NCBI RefSeq assembly: GCF_937949835.1
Contig: NZ_CALEDC010000333.1
Coordinates: forward strand, 1-9,198
DNA: 9,198 nt
Direction: 5' to 3'
Source: an uncultured Campylobacter sp.
GTDB lineage: Bacteria; Campylobacterota; Campylobacteria; Campylobacterales; Campylobacteraceae
Part shown: piece by piece, positions 1 to 6,126 of the stretch
How positions within the stretch are numbered: the first letter of the stretch is position 1
How the letters are laid out: each line of letters opens with the position of its first letter
The notes under the pieces: generated by a model
What the model saw: the letters and a program-made list of their open reading frames with translations, nothing else
Told to the model about the DNA's origin: nothing
Database searches by the model: none
Made by a program: the position numbers and the translations under genes

Positions 1-352
1 CGAGGATCTTCGCTACCAGCGCGCCGCCGAATTTTTTCGCATTGAACGCCATCTGCTCGATCGCAGGCTTATAGAGCCCGACCTTGTCATATTCAAGATG
101 AGTATTGGGCACCGTAACGCTCGCTTCAAAAGGCTGATTTTCTAGCGCATAGCCGTAATCCTTGAACTTTTTGATATCCCTATCGCCGACCCACTCTTTC
201 ATCATCGGAAAGTTACCCAGCCAAACATATTTCTCGCTTAGATCGTTGCTTTCTACGCGCATAGCAAGAACATCCGCCTCGCTTTTGGTATCGTTGAAGG
301 TCTTTTGAAAGACCGCCTTAAAGCCGATCGATGTCTCTTCAAAATTTGCCAT
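1..352 (-). CDS. Mu gpT-like major head (capsid) subunit, N-terminal part; runs off left edge
   Basis: The 117 visible residues begin MANFEETSIGFKAVFQKTFN and include YVWLGNFPMMKEWVGDRDIK (about residues 42-61). This is the typical N-terminus of the Mu-like major head subunit gpT family: a WLG-FP-x-(M/R)-(R/K)EW-GDR core followed by the F-E-A-(S/T)-V-x-VP segment at about 75-82. The family forms the icosahedral capsid shell and is the substrate of head maturation. The ATG shares one base with the stop codon of the upstream I-type gene (TAATG), and AAAAGGAGC lies about 7 nt before it, so translation is probably coupled to the protease/scaffold gene. The C-terminal part lies outside the window. 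The family assignment is from remembered motifs, not a search. Confidence 0.88.
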   Translation of the reverse strand, partial: MANFEETSIGFKAVFQKTFNDTKSEADVLAMRVESNDLSEKYVWLGNFPMMKEWVGDRDIKKFKDYGYALENQPFEASVTVPNTHLEYDKVGLYKPAIEQMAFNAKKFGGALVAKIL

Positions 353-726
353 TATTTAGCTCCTTTTATATATTCCTCTTCACTAAGCCCTAAAAGAGAG
401 GCCACCTTTTTCTGCTCGTCGCTTAGGGAGGACGCGCTATTTTTTTGAAGCTCCTTTTTGCCGAAAAATGCCCCCAAAAGCGAATTGAGTTTTTGTACTT
501 GCCCGTCTAGCGCCGTGATCTTTTCTACTATCGCGTTGCTTTCTTTGGCGTTTGCGTCCTCTTTTTTATCCGGCGCACCATCTTTTTTAGCGTTTGCATC
601 GGGCGCCCCTTCCTCTTTTTTCACTTCATCCGCCTTCTTGCGCTCGGCAAAATTTGCGCTAAGCTCCTCTATTTGCTTGCCTAGGGCGTCTATTTTCGCC
701 GAAAGCTCCGAAATTTCTTTATCCAT
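352..726 (-). CDS. Internal-start scaffold protein within the protease gene (Mu gpZ-like)
   Basis: Met141 of the protease gene is preceded by a near-perfect ribosome site, AAAAGGAGAGG, with 8 nt between AAGGAG and the ATG. It would give a 124-residue product identical to the protease C-terminus: coiled-coil-like helix, charged linker and C-terminal tail. In Mu the scaffold is made from an in-frame internal start in the protease gene. The strength and spacing of this site, better than that of the full-length start, support the same arrangement here. Expression itself is inferred. Confidence 0.6.
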   Translation of the reverse strand: MDKEISELSAKIDALGKQIEELSANFAERKKADEVKKEEGAPDANAKKDGAPDKKEDANAKESNAIVEKITALDGQVQKLNSLLGAFFGKKELQKNSASSLSDEQKKVASLLGLSEEEYIKGAK

Positions 727-1146
727 CTCTTCCTCTCCTTTTGAGTTGATTGCATTATTTAGCAAATTTGGGCGATTTACGAGCCCTACGCTATCAAGCC
801 CGATCACCCGTCTATTCTCTCCCATATCAAAAACGGGGCTTAGGTATCGATACGCCCGCGAGCCGATAAGCTCCTCACCCGTTTTATTTAGGCTTAGGCT
901 AGCGTAAATCCCGCCATCTCTAAGCTCGAAACTATCCTTATCAAACCACCCTAAAGCCGCGCCAAAGCTGTGGTTTTCATCAAGGGCGATATCAAGGGCG
1001 TTTTTTTCTATGGAGGCTATCAGTGCGGCGCCGTCAATCCGAAACGCGCGCCCGTCAAGACCTATCACTTCGCCGACCGGCGAAACCTTTACCTTTTCGT
1101 CCTGCTTAAAATTTAGCTCTAAAACGCTATTTATGCCTTGTCTCAT
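352..1146 (-). CDS. Mu gpI-like capsid maturation protease with C-terminal scaffold
   Basis: 264 residues. The N-terminal half (about 1-130) looks like the Mu I serine protease family: an ENHSFGAALGWF segment holding the candidate catalytic His59, and RYLSPVFDM holding the candidate nucleophile Ser103, followed by a SVGLVNRPN segment (119-127). The C-terminal half (from Met141) is Lys/Glu/Ala rich and predicted coiled coil (ISELSAKIDALGKQIEELSA), then a low-complexity linker with repeated GAPD-NAKK units (about 178-204), ending in an SEEEYIKGAK tail. This is the expected protease-plus-scaffold organisation that builds and then matures the prohead. GGAGG lies just before the ATG. The gene heads a leftward unit with the major head gene, which it overlaps by one base. 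In Mu this pair follows G on the same strand; here it diverges from the terminase operon. Confidence 0.85.
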   Translation of the reverse strand: MRQGINSVLELNFKQDEKVKVSPVGEVIGLDGRAFRIDGAALIASIEKNALDIALDENHSFGAALGWFDKDSFELRDGGIYASLSLNKTGEELIGSRAYRYLSPVFDMGENRRVIGLDSVGLVNRPNLLNNAINSKGEEEMDKEISELSAKIDALGKQIEELSANFAERKKADEVKKEEGAPDANAKKDGAPDKKEDANAKESNAIVEKITALDGQVQKLNSLLGAFFGKKELQKNSASSLSDEQKKVASLLGLSEEEYIKGAK

Positions 1147-1319
1147 ACTGCCTCCGTCTCGAAATTTGGCGGTATTATACGGACAAACGCCGTTAAAATC
1201 ACTCTATTTAGGGGCTATCAAGAGTGAAACGGAAAAAAATTCGGGCTAAAATGCGAGATAAAAATAAAATCGTCGCGCATAGCAAAGTGAGACGACGCGC
1301 AAATTTAAGGAGGTAAGCC
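1147..1319. other. Divergent intergenic region between capsid and packaging units
   Basis: This 173-bp non-coding stretch must hold the control signals for both directions. Visible items are the leftward TATAAT, two rightward TAAAAT hexamers (1247-1252 and 1265-1270) that could serve as -10 boxes, an imperfect hairpin TCGTC...GACGA around 1270-1297, and AAGGAGGT (1307-1314) for the small terminase gene. I do not recognise an operator for a known Mu-type activator. Confidence 0.4.
1174..1179 (-). promoter_or_regulatory. Candidate -10 box for the leftward protease/capsid unit
   Basis: The minus strand reads TATAAT about 27 nt upstream of the protease start codon, with GGAGG in between. There is no convincing -35 at 16-18 nt spacing (best GTGATT). 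That is tolerable in Campylobacter, where -35 conservation is weak. Mu late genes use a phage activator (C), so a host-only promoter is not assured. Confidence 0.35.
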
Positions 1320-1787
1320 TTGGACGTTAAAACCGCACGCGATATGTTTATTAGGGGTTACTCAATCACCGACATCGCTACTGCTTGCGGCGTAAGTCGC
1401 CAAAGTATCTATGCCGCCAAGGCTAGAGCAAAAGCCGCGGGCGAGGACTGGGATGAGCTAGCGCTTGCAAAAAACAGAGAGCAAAGTAATACCATCAAAA
1501 GCGAGCAAGGTTTTATCCTTGCGCTGATAGAAAGCTTCGAGCGGGCGTTTTCACAGATGCAGGAGCTGCCGCCGCAGGAGAGGCTCGAAATTTTAAAAAA
1601 CTATACGCAAACCTATTATAGCCTTAAAGCCCCATTAAAAACGGATTTGAAGGCTCAAATGCTAGACGCCGCAAGCCGCGCGATAAATGAGATTGCTGAT
1701 CTTGCCACGAAGAAAAAATGCGATGCCGTGACAGAGTTTTTGGCTGCGAATGCGGATGAAATTTTACGCCGGGTGCTCAAGCAATGA
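1320..1787 (+). CDS. Putative small terminase subunit, DUF1804-like, with N-terminal HTH
   Basis: 155 residues. Residues about 12-36 (RGYSITDIATACGVSRQSIY) form a clear helix-turn-helix of the type used by small terminases to bind the packaging site. The following AAGEDWDELALAKN resembles the GDDWDK region of the DUF1804 family, found in Mu-like phages at this position. The rest is mostly helical (EQGFILALIESFERAFSQMQ; a Leu/Ala-rich C-terminus), consistent with oligomerisation. The start is TTG: an in-frame stop (TAA 1314-1316) lies just upstream, and AAGGAGGT sits 5 nt before it, so no longer version is possible. The last four bases (ATGA) overlap the start of the large terminase gene, which supports its role as partner in DNA packaging. 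The small-terminase role is inferred from family and position. Confidence 0.75.
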   Translation: MDVKTARDMFIRGYSITDIATACGVSRQSIYAAKARAKAAGEDWDELALAKNREQSNTIKSEQGFILALIESFERAFSQMQELPPQERLEILKNYTQTYYSLKAPLKTDLKAQMLDAASRAINEIADLATKKKCDAVTEFLAANADEILRRVLKQ

Positions 1788-3295
1788 ATGAAGATATTGA
1801 AGCGCTGCGCATCAAGCTCAAATCCCTAAGACGCGCCATCGATCCGCAAAGAAACGGCAGGATAAAGGCTGCGCGCGCAAGCTTTAAAGAGTGCGTACGG
1901 ATCTATTTTAGCGCTCACGTACGCCTGCCCGAAACTTCTAAATTTCGAGCAGATTTTTATAAAAATGAGGCGAAGCTAAGCACGAAAAATAGGCATCTGC
2001 TTTTTAAGGCTTATAGAGGAGCTGCCAAAACTACCCTGATTTCAAGGCTTTGGGTACTTTTTAATACCGCGGTAACCGCGCGAAAGCGTAACTGCGTAAT
2101 CATTAGCGCTACGATAAATCTATCCAAAAAGACGATCGAATTTATAAAAAACGAGCTTGAGGAAAACGAACTTTTGATTAGAGACTTTGGCATTAGCAAG
2201 GGCGATAAATGGACGGAGGAGGAGATCGTATTTTATAGCGGTAAGCAGGCGTTTAAAATTTCCGCTTACGGTGCAGGCAAAAAGATCCGCGGCGAAAACT
2301 GGCGAGGATTTCGTCCGGATCTTATCATTTGCGACGATCTGGAAAACGACGAAAACGTCAAAACGAAAGCGCAGCGCGACAAACTTTATGAGTGGTTTGA
2401 AAAGGCCATTATGAAGCTGCCTGCCCGCGGCGATAACGCTTATAATATCGTAGTAGTCGGCACGACGCTGCATTACGATAGCCTCTTATTTCGCATAGAA
2501 GCAAGAGCGGATTTCAAAACTCTATCCTATCCGCTGGTACGCGCTTTTCCCGCAAACGTAGATGAGCAAAAGTGGGATATGAAAGAGCTGCTGCTAGATG
2601 ATAGCAGGCTGGATAAAGAGCGCATAAAACAGGAGTTTCTAAGCTCCAAAAGCGCCTTTATGAGCGAATACCAAAACGAGCCACTAAGTAAAGAGGAGGC
2701 AAGCTTTAGCGGGTATCAAACTTTCGAGCAGATGCCTCTTTGCGACGCCTATTATATGGGGATTGACCCCGCATTAGGAAAAAGCAAGGGCGATTATTTC
2801 GCCGTAGCTACGCTTGGGGCTTATGAGGGCAAATTTTATGCAAGCGTTAAAATGGCAAAAGTAAAGCCCGAGCTTATGATGGATCGTATCATAGCAGCGG
2901 CGCTTGAAATTTTACGACTTAACCGCCCGCTTAAAATCGCGATCGAAACTATTCAGTTTCAGGAGTTTTTTAAGGATATGCTCGACAAAAAAGCCCGCGA
3001 ATTAGGGCTTTATCTGCCTATCATAGAGCTTAAAAATAGCGTGCCTAAGCAGCTTCGTATCGATAGCCTAACCCCGCCTATAAATAACGGCGTGATCCTA
3101 AGCGATAAAAACTCGCTCGTTTTCATAGACGAGCTTGATACCTACCCTAAAAGCGCGCATGATGACGGGCTGGATGCGCTAGAGATGGCATGGCGCATCG
3201 CAAAGGTACCGGCGTTTGATTATGCAAGGGCTAGGCAGATAATAAAAGAGCGGAAACGCAAACGCGATATGATAAAAGATATGTTGCAGAGCTGA
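1784..3295 (+). CDS. Terminase large subunit (Mu gp28-like ATPase/nuclease)
   Basis: 503 residues, a normal length for a large terminase. The N-terminal packaging ATPase shows a variant Walker A (AYRGAAKTTL, 76-85), Walker B (PDLIICDDLE, 178-187) and a coupling-type motif (VVVGTTLHYDSL, 223-234). The C-terminal RNase H-like nuclease has MGIDPALGKSKGDY with Asp328, IAIETIQFQEFF with Glu388, and AHDDGLDALEMAW with Asp461/Asp464. These are the acidic residues expected to bind metal for DNA cleavage. It drives DNA into proheads through the portal and cuts the DNA. The ATGA overlap with the small terminase gene indicates coupled translation. A strong hairpin follows the stop, before the portal gene. 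Confidence 0.93.
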   Translation: MNEDIEALRIKLKSLRRAIDPQRNGRIKAARASFKECVRIYFSAHVRLPETSKFRADFYKNEAKLSTKNRHLLFKAYRGAAKTTLISRLWVLFNTAVTARKRNCVIISATINLSKKTIEFIKNELEENELLIRDFGISKGDKWTEEEIVFYSGKQAFKISAYGAGKKIRGENWRGFRPDLIICDDLENDENVKTKAQRDKLYEWFEKAIMKLPARGDNAYNIVVVGTTLHYDSLLFRIEARADFKTLSYPLVRAFPANVDEQKWDMKELLLDDSRLDKERIKQEFLSSKSAFMSEYQNEPLSKEEASFSGYQTFEQMPLCDAYYMGIDPALGKSKGDYFAVATLGAYEGKFYASVKMAKVKPELMMDRIIAAALEILRLNRPLKIAIETIQFQEFFKDMLDKKARELGLYLPIIELKNSVPKQLRIDSLTPPINNGVILSDKNSLVFIDELDTYPKSAHDDGLDALEMAWRIAKVPAFDYARARQIIKERKRKRDMIKDMLQS

Positions 3296-3309
3296 TAAGA
3301 ACAATGCCG

Positions 3310-3346
3310 TTTAAACGCTTTTAAAAGCCGTTTAAAAGCGTTTAAA
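3310..3346 (+). terminator. 16-bp perfect inverted repeat with T tract between terminase and portal genes
   Basis: The arms are TTTAAACGCTTTTAAA (3310-3325) and TTTAAAAGCGTTTAAA (3331-3346), separated by AGCCG and followed by TATTTTT. The stem is perfect but mostly A:T, and it is directly followed by a T-rich run, so it looks like a terminator or attenuator that could lower portal-and-later expression relative to terminase. GCCGTTTAAA is also directly repeated (3307-3316 and 3328-3337 approximately). The element could equally be an mRNA processing or stability hairpin. Confidence 0.5.
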
Positions 3347-3424
3347 TATTTTTGGACGTGCGATTTATCGCCCAAGAGGTTAAAGACGCTTAAAACGCAC
3401 GCAAATGAAATTTAAGGATGATGG

Positions 3425-4786
3425 ATGAAAAAACAAGATTTAAGATCGCTAATTAAGCTTCTAAGGCCCAAGGGAGCTTATTCCAAGACCGACGTAGCGG
3501 GATATGTAGAGCTAAGCCCCTCTAAGATCCGCGCCGCACTGCTTACTAAACAGCAGAATTATTTATTCCCTGCATTTTCGCTCATAATGGATAAGGATAG
3601 CGCCGTAGGGGCTGAAATAGAAAAGCGTCTAAGCTCGGTAGAGAATAAATTTTTTACCCACGATCTAGGCGAGGATCAAAACGAAAATATCGAGCAAATC
3701 ATAAAGGCTGCGGTGAGCGCTAGGATTTTCGGTCTTAGCGTTTTAGAAGTATATGCGGACGAGGACGCAAATATAAAATTTGACGTAGTAGATAGAATAT
3801 ATATTAATATCGTAGAAAACAAGCCTTATCTGCGGATAGGCTCACGCGATATTGAAGCCAAAGAGCCGTTTTTTATAGTAGTTAGGCAGGAAGATCCGGC
3901 ATTATTAAAAATTTTATGGCTGGTGTTTGCCAAACATTTCGTGCTTAGCCATTACCTGAAATTCGTGGAATTCTTAGGCGTGCCGCCGCTGATCGGCAAT
4001 AGCTCAAGCGGAGACGAAAACGTCATCACCCAAATGGCTGAAGCGCTTGAGGGTATCAAAAGCGGCAGTTACGCGGTGCTAGGTCCGAACGACATTATCA
4101 AAGTGCTTGAGGGTAGAGGAAGCCAAGCCGACTTTATGGAGTTTGTGCGCTATTGCGACGCAGAGATAGCCAAGGTAATAAACGGCTCGGTGCTTAGCTC
4201 GAATGCGAATACCGCACAAAGCGGCAGCTACGCAATGAGCAAAACCCACGAGCAAAATCGTGCCGAGATAGTCGCTGCGGACGTGAAATTTGCAAGCCGC
4301 TTAGTCGAGCGAATATATGCGCGTCTTGGCAAAAGGGCAAATCTAAACATTCAAATCGAAAAAGACGTGGATCTGCTCCAGCGCGCACAGATGCTTCAAA
4401 TTTTGCATGAACTAGGATACGAGATGAGCCCTGAAGATATGGCAAAGGAATTCGACCTTCCGCCAAGCGCAAAAGCTATGCCGAAAAATGCGGATGATAA
4501 GCCGGCCGCACAGACGGACGCAGAAAAGAATTCCGCGAACGCTGCAAAACAGGCTAAATATCTTACAGAGATAGAGCGGCAAACCGCGCAGCACGATTTT
4601 AGCGCCGCAAGCTCGCAAATTTCATCATACGTAAGAAGCGTGGTGGATAAAGCTCAAACCTACGAGCAGGCTTACGAGATACTTGCTAAAAATCCACTCG
4701 GTTTTAAACTCGATGCGCTGGAGGATGAGCTATTTCGGATTATAGCGAATGCTGAAATTTTAGGCGCGGATGACGATGAATATTAG
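3425..4786 (+). CDS. Portal protein, DUF935 family (Mu gp29-like)
   Basis: 453 residues. Family-typical segments are VLEVYADED (106-114), SHYLKFVEFLGVPPLIG (175-191), the VLGPNDIIKVLEG region (218-230), FMEFVRYCDAEIAKVINGSV (237-256) and GSYAMSKTHEQNRAEIVAAD (267-286). In DUF935 portals the last motif precedes the C-terminal wing. The portal is the dodecameric ring at the capsid vertex through which the terminase pumps DNA. The start is the third of three closely spaced ATGs: only 3425 is in frame, with AAGGA 6-7 nt upstream. The C-terminal tail (about 345-390) is Lys/Ala/Gln-rich and probably disordered. Its 3' end overlaps the F-like gene by 17 nt. Confidence 0.92.
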   Translation: MKKQDLRSLIKLLRPKGAYSKTDVAGYVELSPSKIRAALLTKQQNYLFPAFSLIMDKDSAVGAEIEKRLSSVENKFFTHDLGEDQNENIEQIIKAAVSARIFGLSVLEVYADEDANIKFDVVDRIYINIVENKPYLRIGSRDIEAKEPFFIVVRQEDPALLKILWLVFAKHFVLSHYLKFVEFLGVPPLIGNSSSGDENVITQMAEALEGIKSGSYAVLGPNDIIKVLEGRGSQADFMEFVRYCDAEIAKVINGSVLSSNANTAQSGSYAMSKTHEQNRAEIVAADVKFASRLVERIYARLGKRANLNIQIEKDVDLLQRAQMLQILHELGYEMSPEDMAKEFDLPPSAKAMPKNADDKPAAQTDAEKNSANAAKQAKYLTEIERQTAQHDFSAASSQISSYVRSVVDKAQTYEQAYEILAKNPLGFKLDALEDELFRIIANAEILGADDDEY

Positions 4787-6011
4787 CTTTTTTGCTCCGC
4801 CGCAGCAGGTCGTACAATATATCAAAAAGAAACGGGCGGAACTTCATTTCGATTATGACGAGATTATGCACGAGGCGCATCATCGCGTCTTTACAGTTGC
4901 CAAGATCACGAGGCTCGACCTTCTGAAAGATATTCAAGAAAGCCTAGCTCTTGCCGCGCAAAAGGGGCAAGGATTTGATGAATGGAAGCGCGGTATCAAA
5001 GACACCCTAGCGCGCAAAGGCTGGCTAGGGGACGTAGCGGTAACTGACCCTAAAACGGGCGAGCAAAAGCAAATTTACGTCGGCGACAGGCGATTAAAAA
5101 ATATCTATAACACCAATATGCGAGTAGCCTATGCCGCTGCGCGCTACCAAAGCCAGATGAGCTCGGATCTGCCATATTTTCGTTACGTCGCGGTGCTGGA
5201 TGATCGCACCAGGGCGAGCCACCGCGCACTGCACGGACTGATACTGCCTAAAACCCATCCGTTTTGGGATAAGGGCTATCCACCTAACGGCTGGAATTGC
5301 CGCTGCAAGGTGCAGGTGGTAGATGACGATGATCTGCGGCGAGAGGGCTGGAGCATAGCTAAGCAAATTCCGCCCACTAAAATCCACCCCGACTGGGCAT
5401 ATAACGTCGGCAAGACGGACAATTTAGATAAAATTTTAACGGAGAAGTTAGCTAAGCTTAACAAAAGTCGTGCGGTTTCAAAAAGCGTTAAAAAGGCGGT
5501 TAAAGATGATTTAAAGGACTTTTCGCATAAGCGCGATCTTTACGTTTGGCAGGCCTCGTTACTTGAAGCCGTAAGCGAACTATTGATAAAGAAAAATATA
5601 AAGAGCCCTATAAATACCTTTCAAGTGGGAACCCTAAAACCGAATATAGTGAAATTTTATAACGAAACGATGCAAACCGAGCTAGCAGATATAGGTATAG
5701 TCTTAAATAAAGAGAAAATTTTGCACTTTTCGCCCGAACGCAAGAGCAAATACGATCAGGCACTTCGCATAGATGAAATTAAAGAGTTGGTTAAAATTTT
5801 AGATAAGACTAAAAGATATTTTTTTGATAAAAAGAGCAAAAAAGATATTTTGATTTTTTGGGATGACGAGCAGGATAAAAGCAAGATTAATAAGGCGGTT
5901 ATAACGCTAGATTACACGATAAAGAAATTTGGAATATCTAATTTAATCGTTACTCTAGGTAAGATAGATAGGAAAGATTTGAGGACATACGATTTAGAGG
6001 AAATAAAATAA
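4770..6011 (+). CDS. Mu F-like head morphogenesis protein with extra C-terminal PBECR-like nuclease domain
   Basis: 413 residues. Residues about 50-190 are the Mu F / SPP1 gp7 head morphogenesis domain: NIYNTNMRVAYAAARYQ (111-127), AVLDDRTRASHRALHGLILP (141-160) and the Cys/Gly signature PPNGWNCRCKVQ (171-182). This minor head protein enters or assists the prohead. A linker (about 225-260) leads to a distinct C-terminal domain (about 285-413): VGTLKPNIVKFYNE, ILHFSPERKSKYDQ with His319, LIFWDDEQDK, INKAVITLDYTIKKFG, NLIVTLGKI. This resembles the phage barnase-EndoU-colicin E5/D-RelE (PBECR) superfamily often fused to such proteins; I could not confirm it by profile search. The DNA of this part (about 5560-6011) is visibly more AT-rich than the first part, which fits a separately acquired module. 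The start at ATG 4770 (alternative 4776) lacks a good ribosome site and probably relies on coupling to the portal gene. The stop codon lies inside the 13-bp arm of the adjacent tRNA-like element. Confidence 0.85.
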   Translation: MTMNISFFAPPQQVVQYIKKKRAELHFDYDEIMHEAHHRVFTVAKITRLDLLKDIQESLALAAQKGQGFDEWKRGIKDTLARKGWLGDVAVTDPKTGEQKQIYVGDRRLKNIYNTNMRVAYAAARYQSQMSSDLPYFRYVAVLDDRTRASHRALHGLILPKTHPFWDKGYPPNGWNCRCKVQVVDDDDLRREGWSIAKQIPPTKIHPDWAYNVGKTDNLDKILTEKLAKLNKSRAVSKSVKKAVKDDLKDFSHKRDLYVWQASLLEAVSELLIKKNIKSPINTFQVGTLKPNIVKFYNETMQTELADIGIVLNKEKILHFSPERKSKYDQALRIDEIKELVKILDKTKRYFFDKKSKKDILIFWDDEQDKSKINKAVITLDYTIKKFGISNLIVTLGKIDRKDLRTYDLEEIK

Positions 6012-6091
6012 AGCCGCTTGCGGGAGTCGAACCCGCCATCCGCTAATAAATTAGCCAAGTTACCAACGTTACTTGCATAAGCGGCTTTATT
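6007..6091 (-). repeat. 13-bp perfect inverted repeat enclosing the tRNA-like element
   Basis: AATAAAGCCGCTT (6007-6019) and its exact complement AAGCGGCTTTATT (6079-6091) close the structure. The inner seven pairs form the acceptor stem; the outer six A/T-rich pairs extend it. In minus-strand RNA the 3' arm continues into UUUAUUUUAUUU, so the closing stem may double as a terminator. Confidence 0.85.
6013..6085 (-). ncRNA. tRNA-like small RNA without a normal anticodon loop
   Basis: Read on the minus strand, the 73 nt fold stepwise as a tRNA. Acceptor GCCGCTT/AAGCGGC gives 7 perfect pairs (6085-6079 with 6019-6013). The D arm is CAAGT/ACTTG with a 10-nt loop AACGTTGGTA containing the invariant GG. 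The T arm is GCGGG/CCCGC with loop TTCGACT, a perfect match to the TpsiC consensus, including position 56 C and the closing G-C pair. The middle arm is GCTAA-TTTA-TTAGC: five pairs but only a four-base loop, so there is no U33-anticodon-37 arrangement. No CCA is encoded, and the base at the discriminator position is U. The connector before the D arm is 3 nt (ATG, or 4 nt with a 4-pair D stem) in place of the usual 2. It lies between the F- and G-like genes, antisense to that operon, directly downstream of a consensus promoter. I infer a tRNA mimic RNA that cannot decode codons. A degenerate phage tRNA is the alternative, but all helices are intact. Confidence 0.7.
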
Positions 6092-6097
6092 AAGGCG

Positions 6098-6126
6098 ATT
6101 ATACCACCAAGGCGGAAAAATGTCAA
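6098..6126 (-). promoter_or_regulatory. Full-consensus sigma-70 promoter driving the tRNA-like RNA
   Basis: On the minus strand the -35 is TTGACA (6126-6121), followed by exactly 17 nt and TATAAT (6103-6098), preceded by TGG, i.e. an extended -10. Both hexamers match the consensus at 12 of 12 positions. The predicted start, about 7 nt downstream, falls at about 6091, the first base of the 13-bp stem enclosing the tRNA-like element. The -35 lies over codons 1-3 of the G-like gene on the other strand. Such a complete promoter is unusual in Campylobacter, which rarely conserves the -35. Confidence 0.8.

Noticed and set aside
178..204. Possible short tandem repeat suggesting a minisatellite in the protease linker (protein residues about 178-204)
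   Set aside because: The GAPD-NAKK similarity is a loose low-complexity pattern in a disordered scaffold linker, not an exact DNA tandem repeat; the numbers here are residue positions in the protease.
458..907. 149-codon plus-strand open frame opposite the protease gene
   Set aside because: Ser/Phe/Ala-rich antisense shadow. The opposite strand has clear protease motifs and good ribosome sites.
6013..6085. Annotation as an ordinary tRNA gene
   Set aside because: The T and D arms are convincing, but no 5-bp stem with a 7-base anticodon loop can be formed with a uridine at position 33. The only stable middle arm has a four-base loop, so no anticodon can be assigned.
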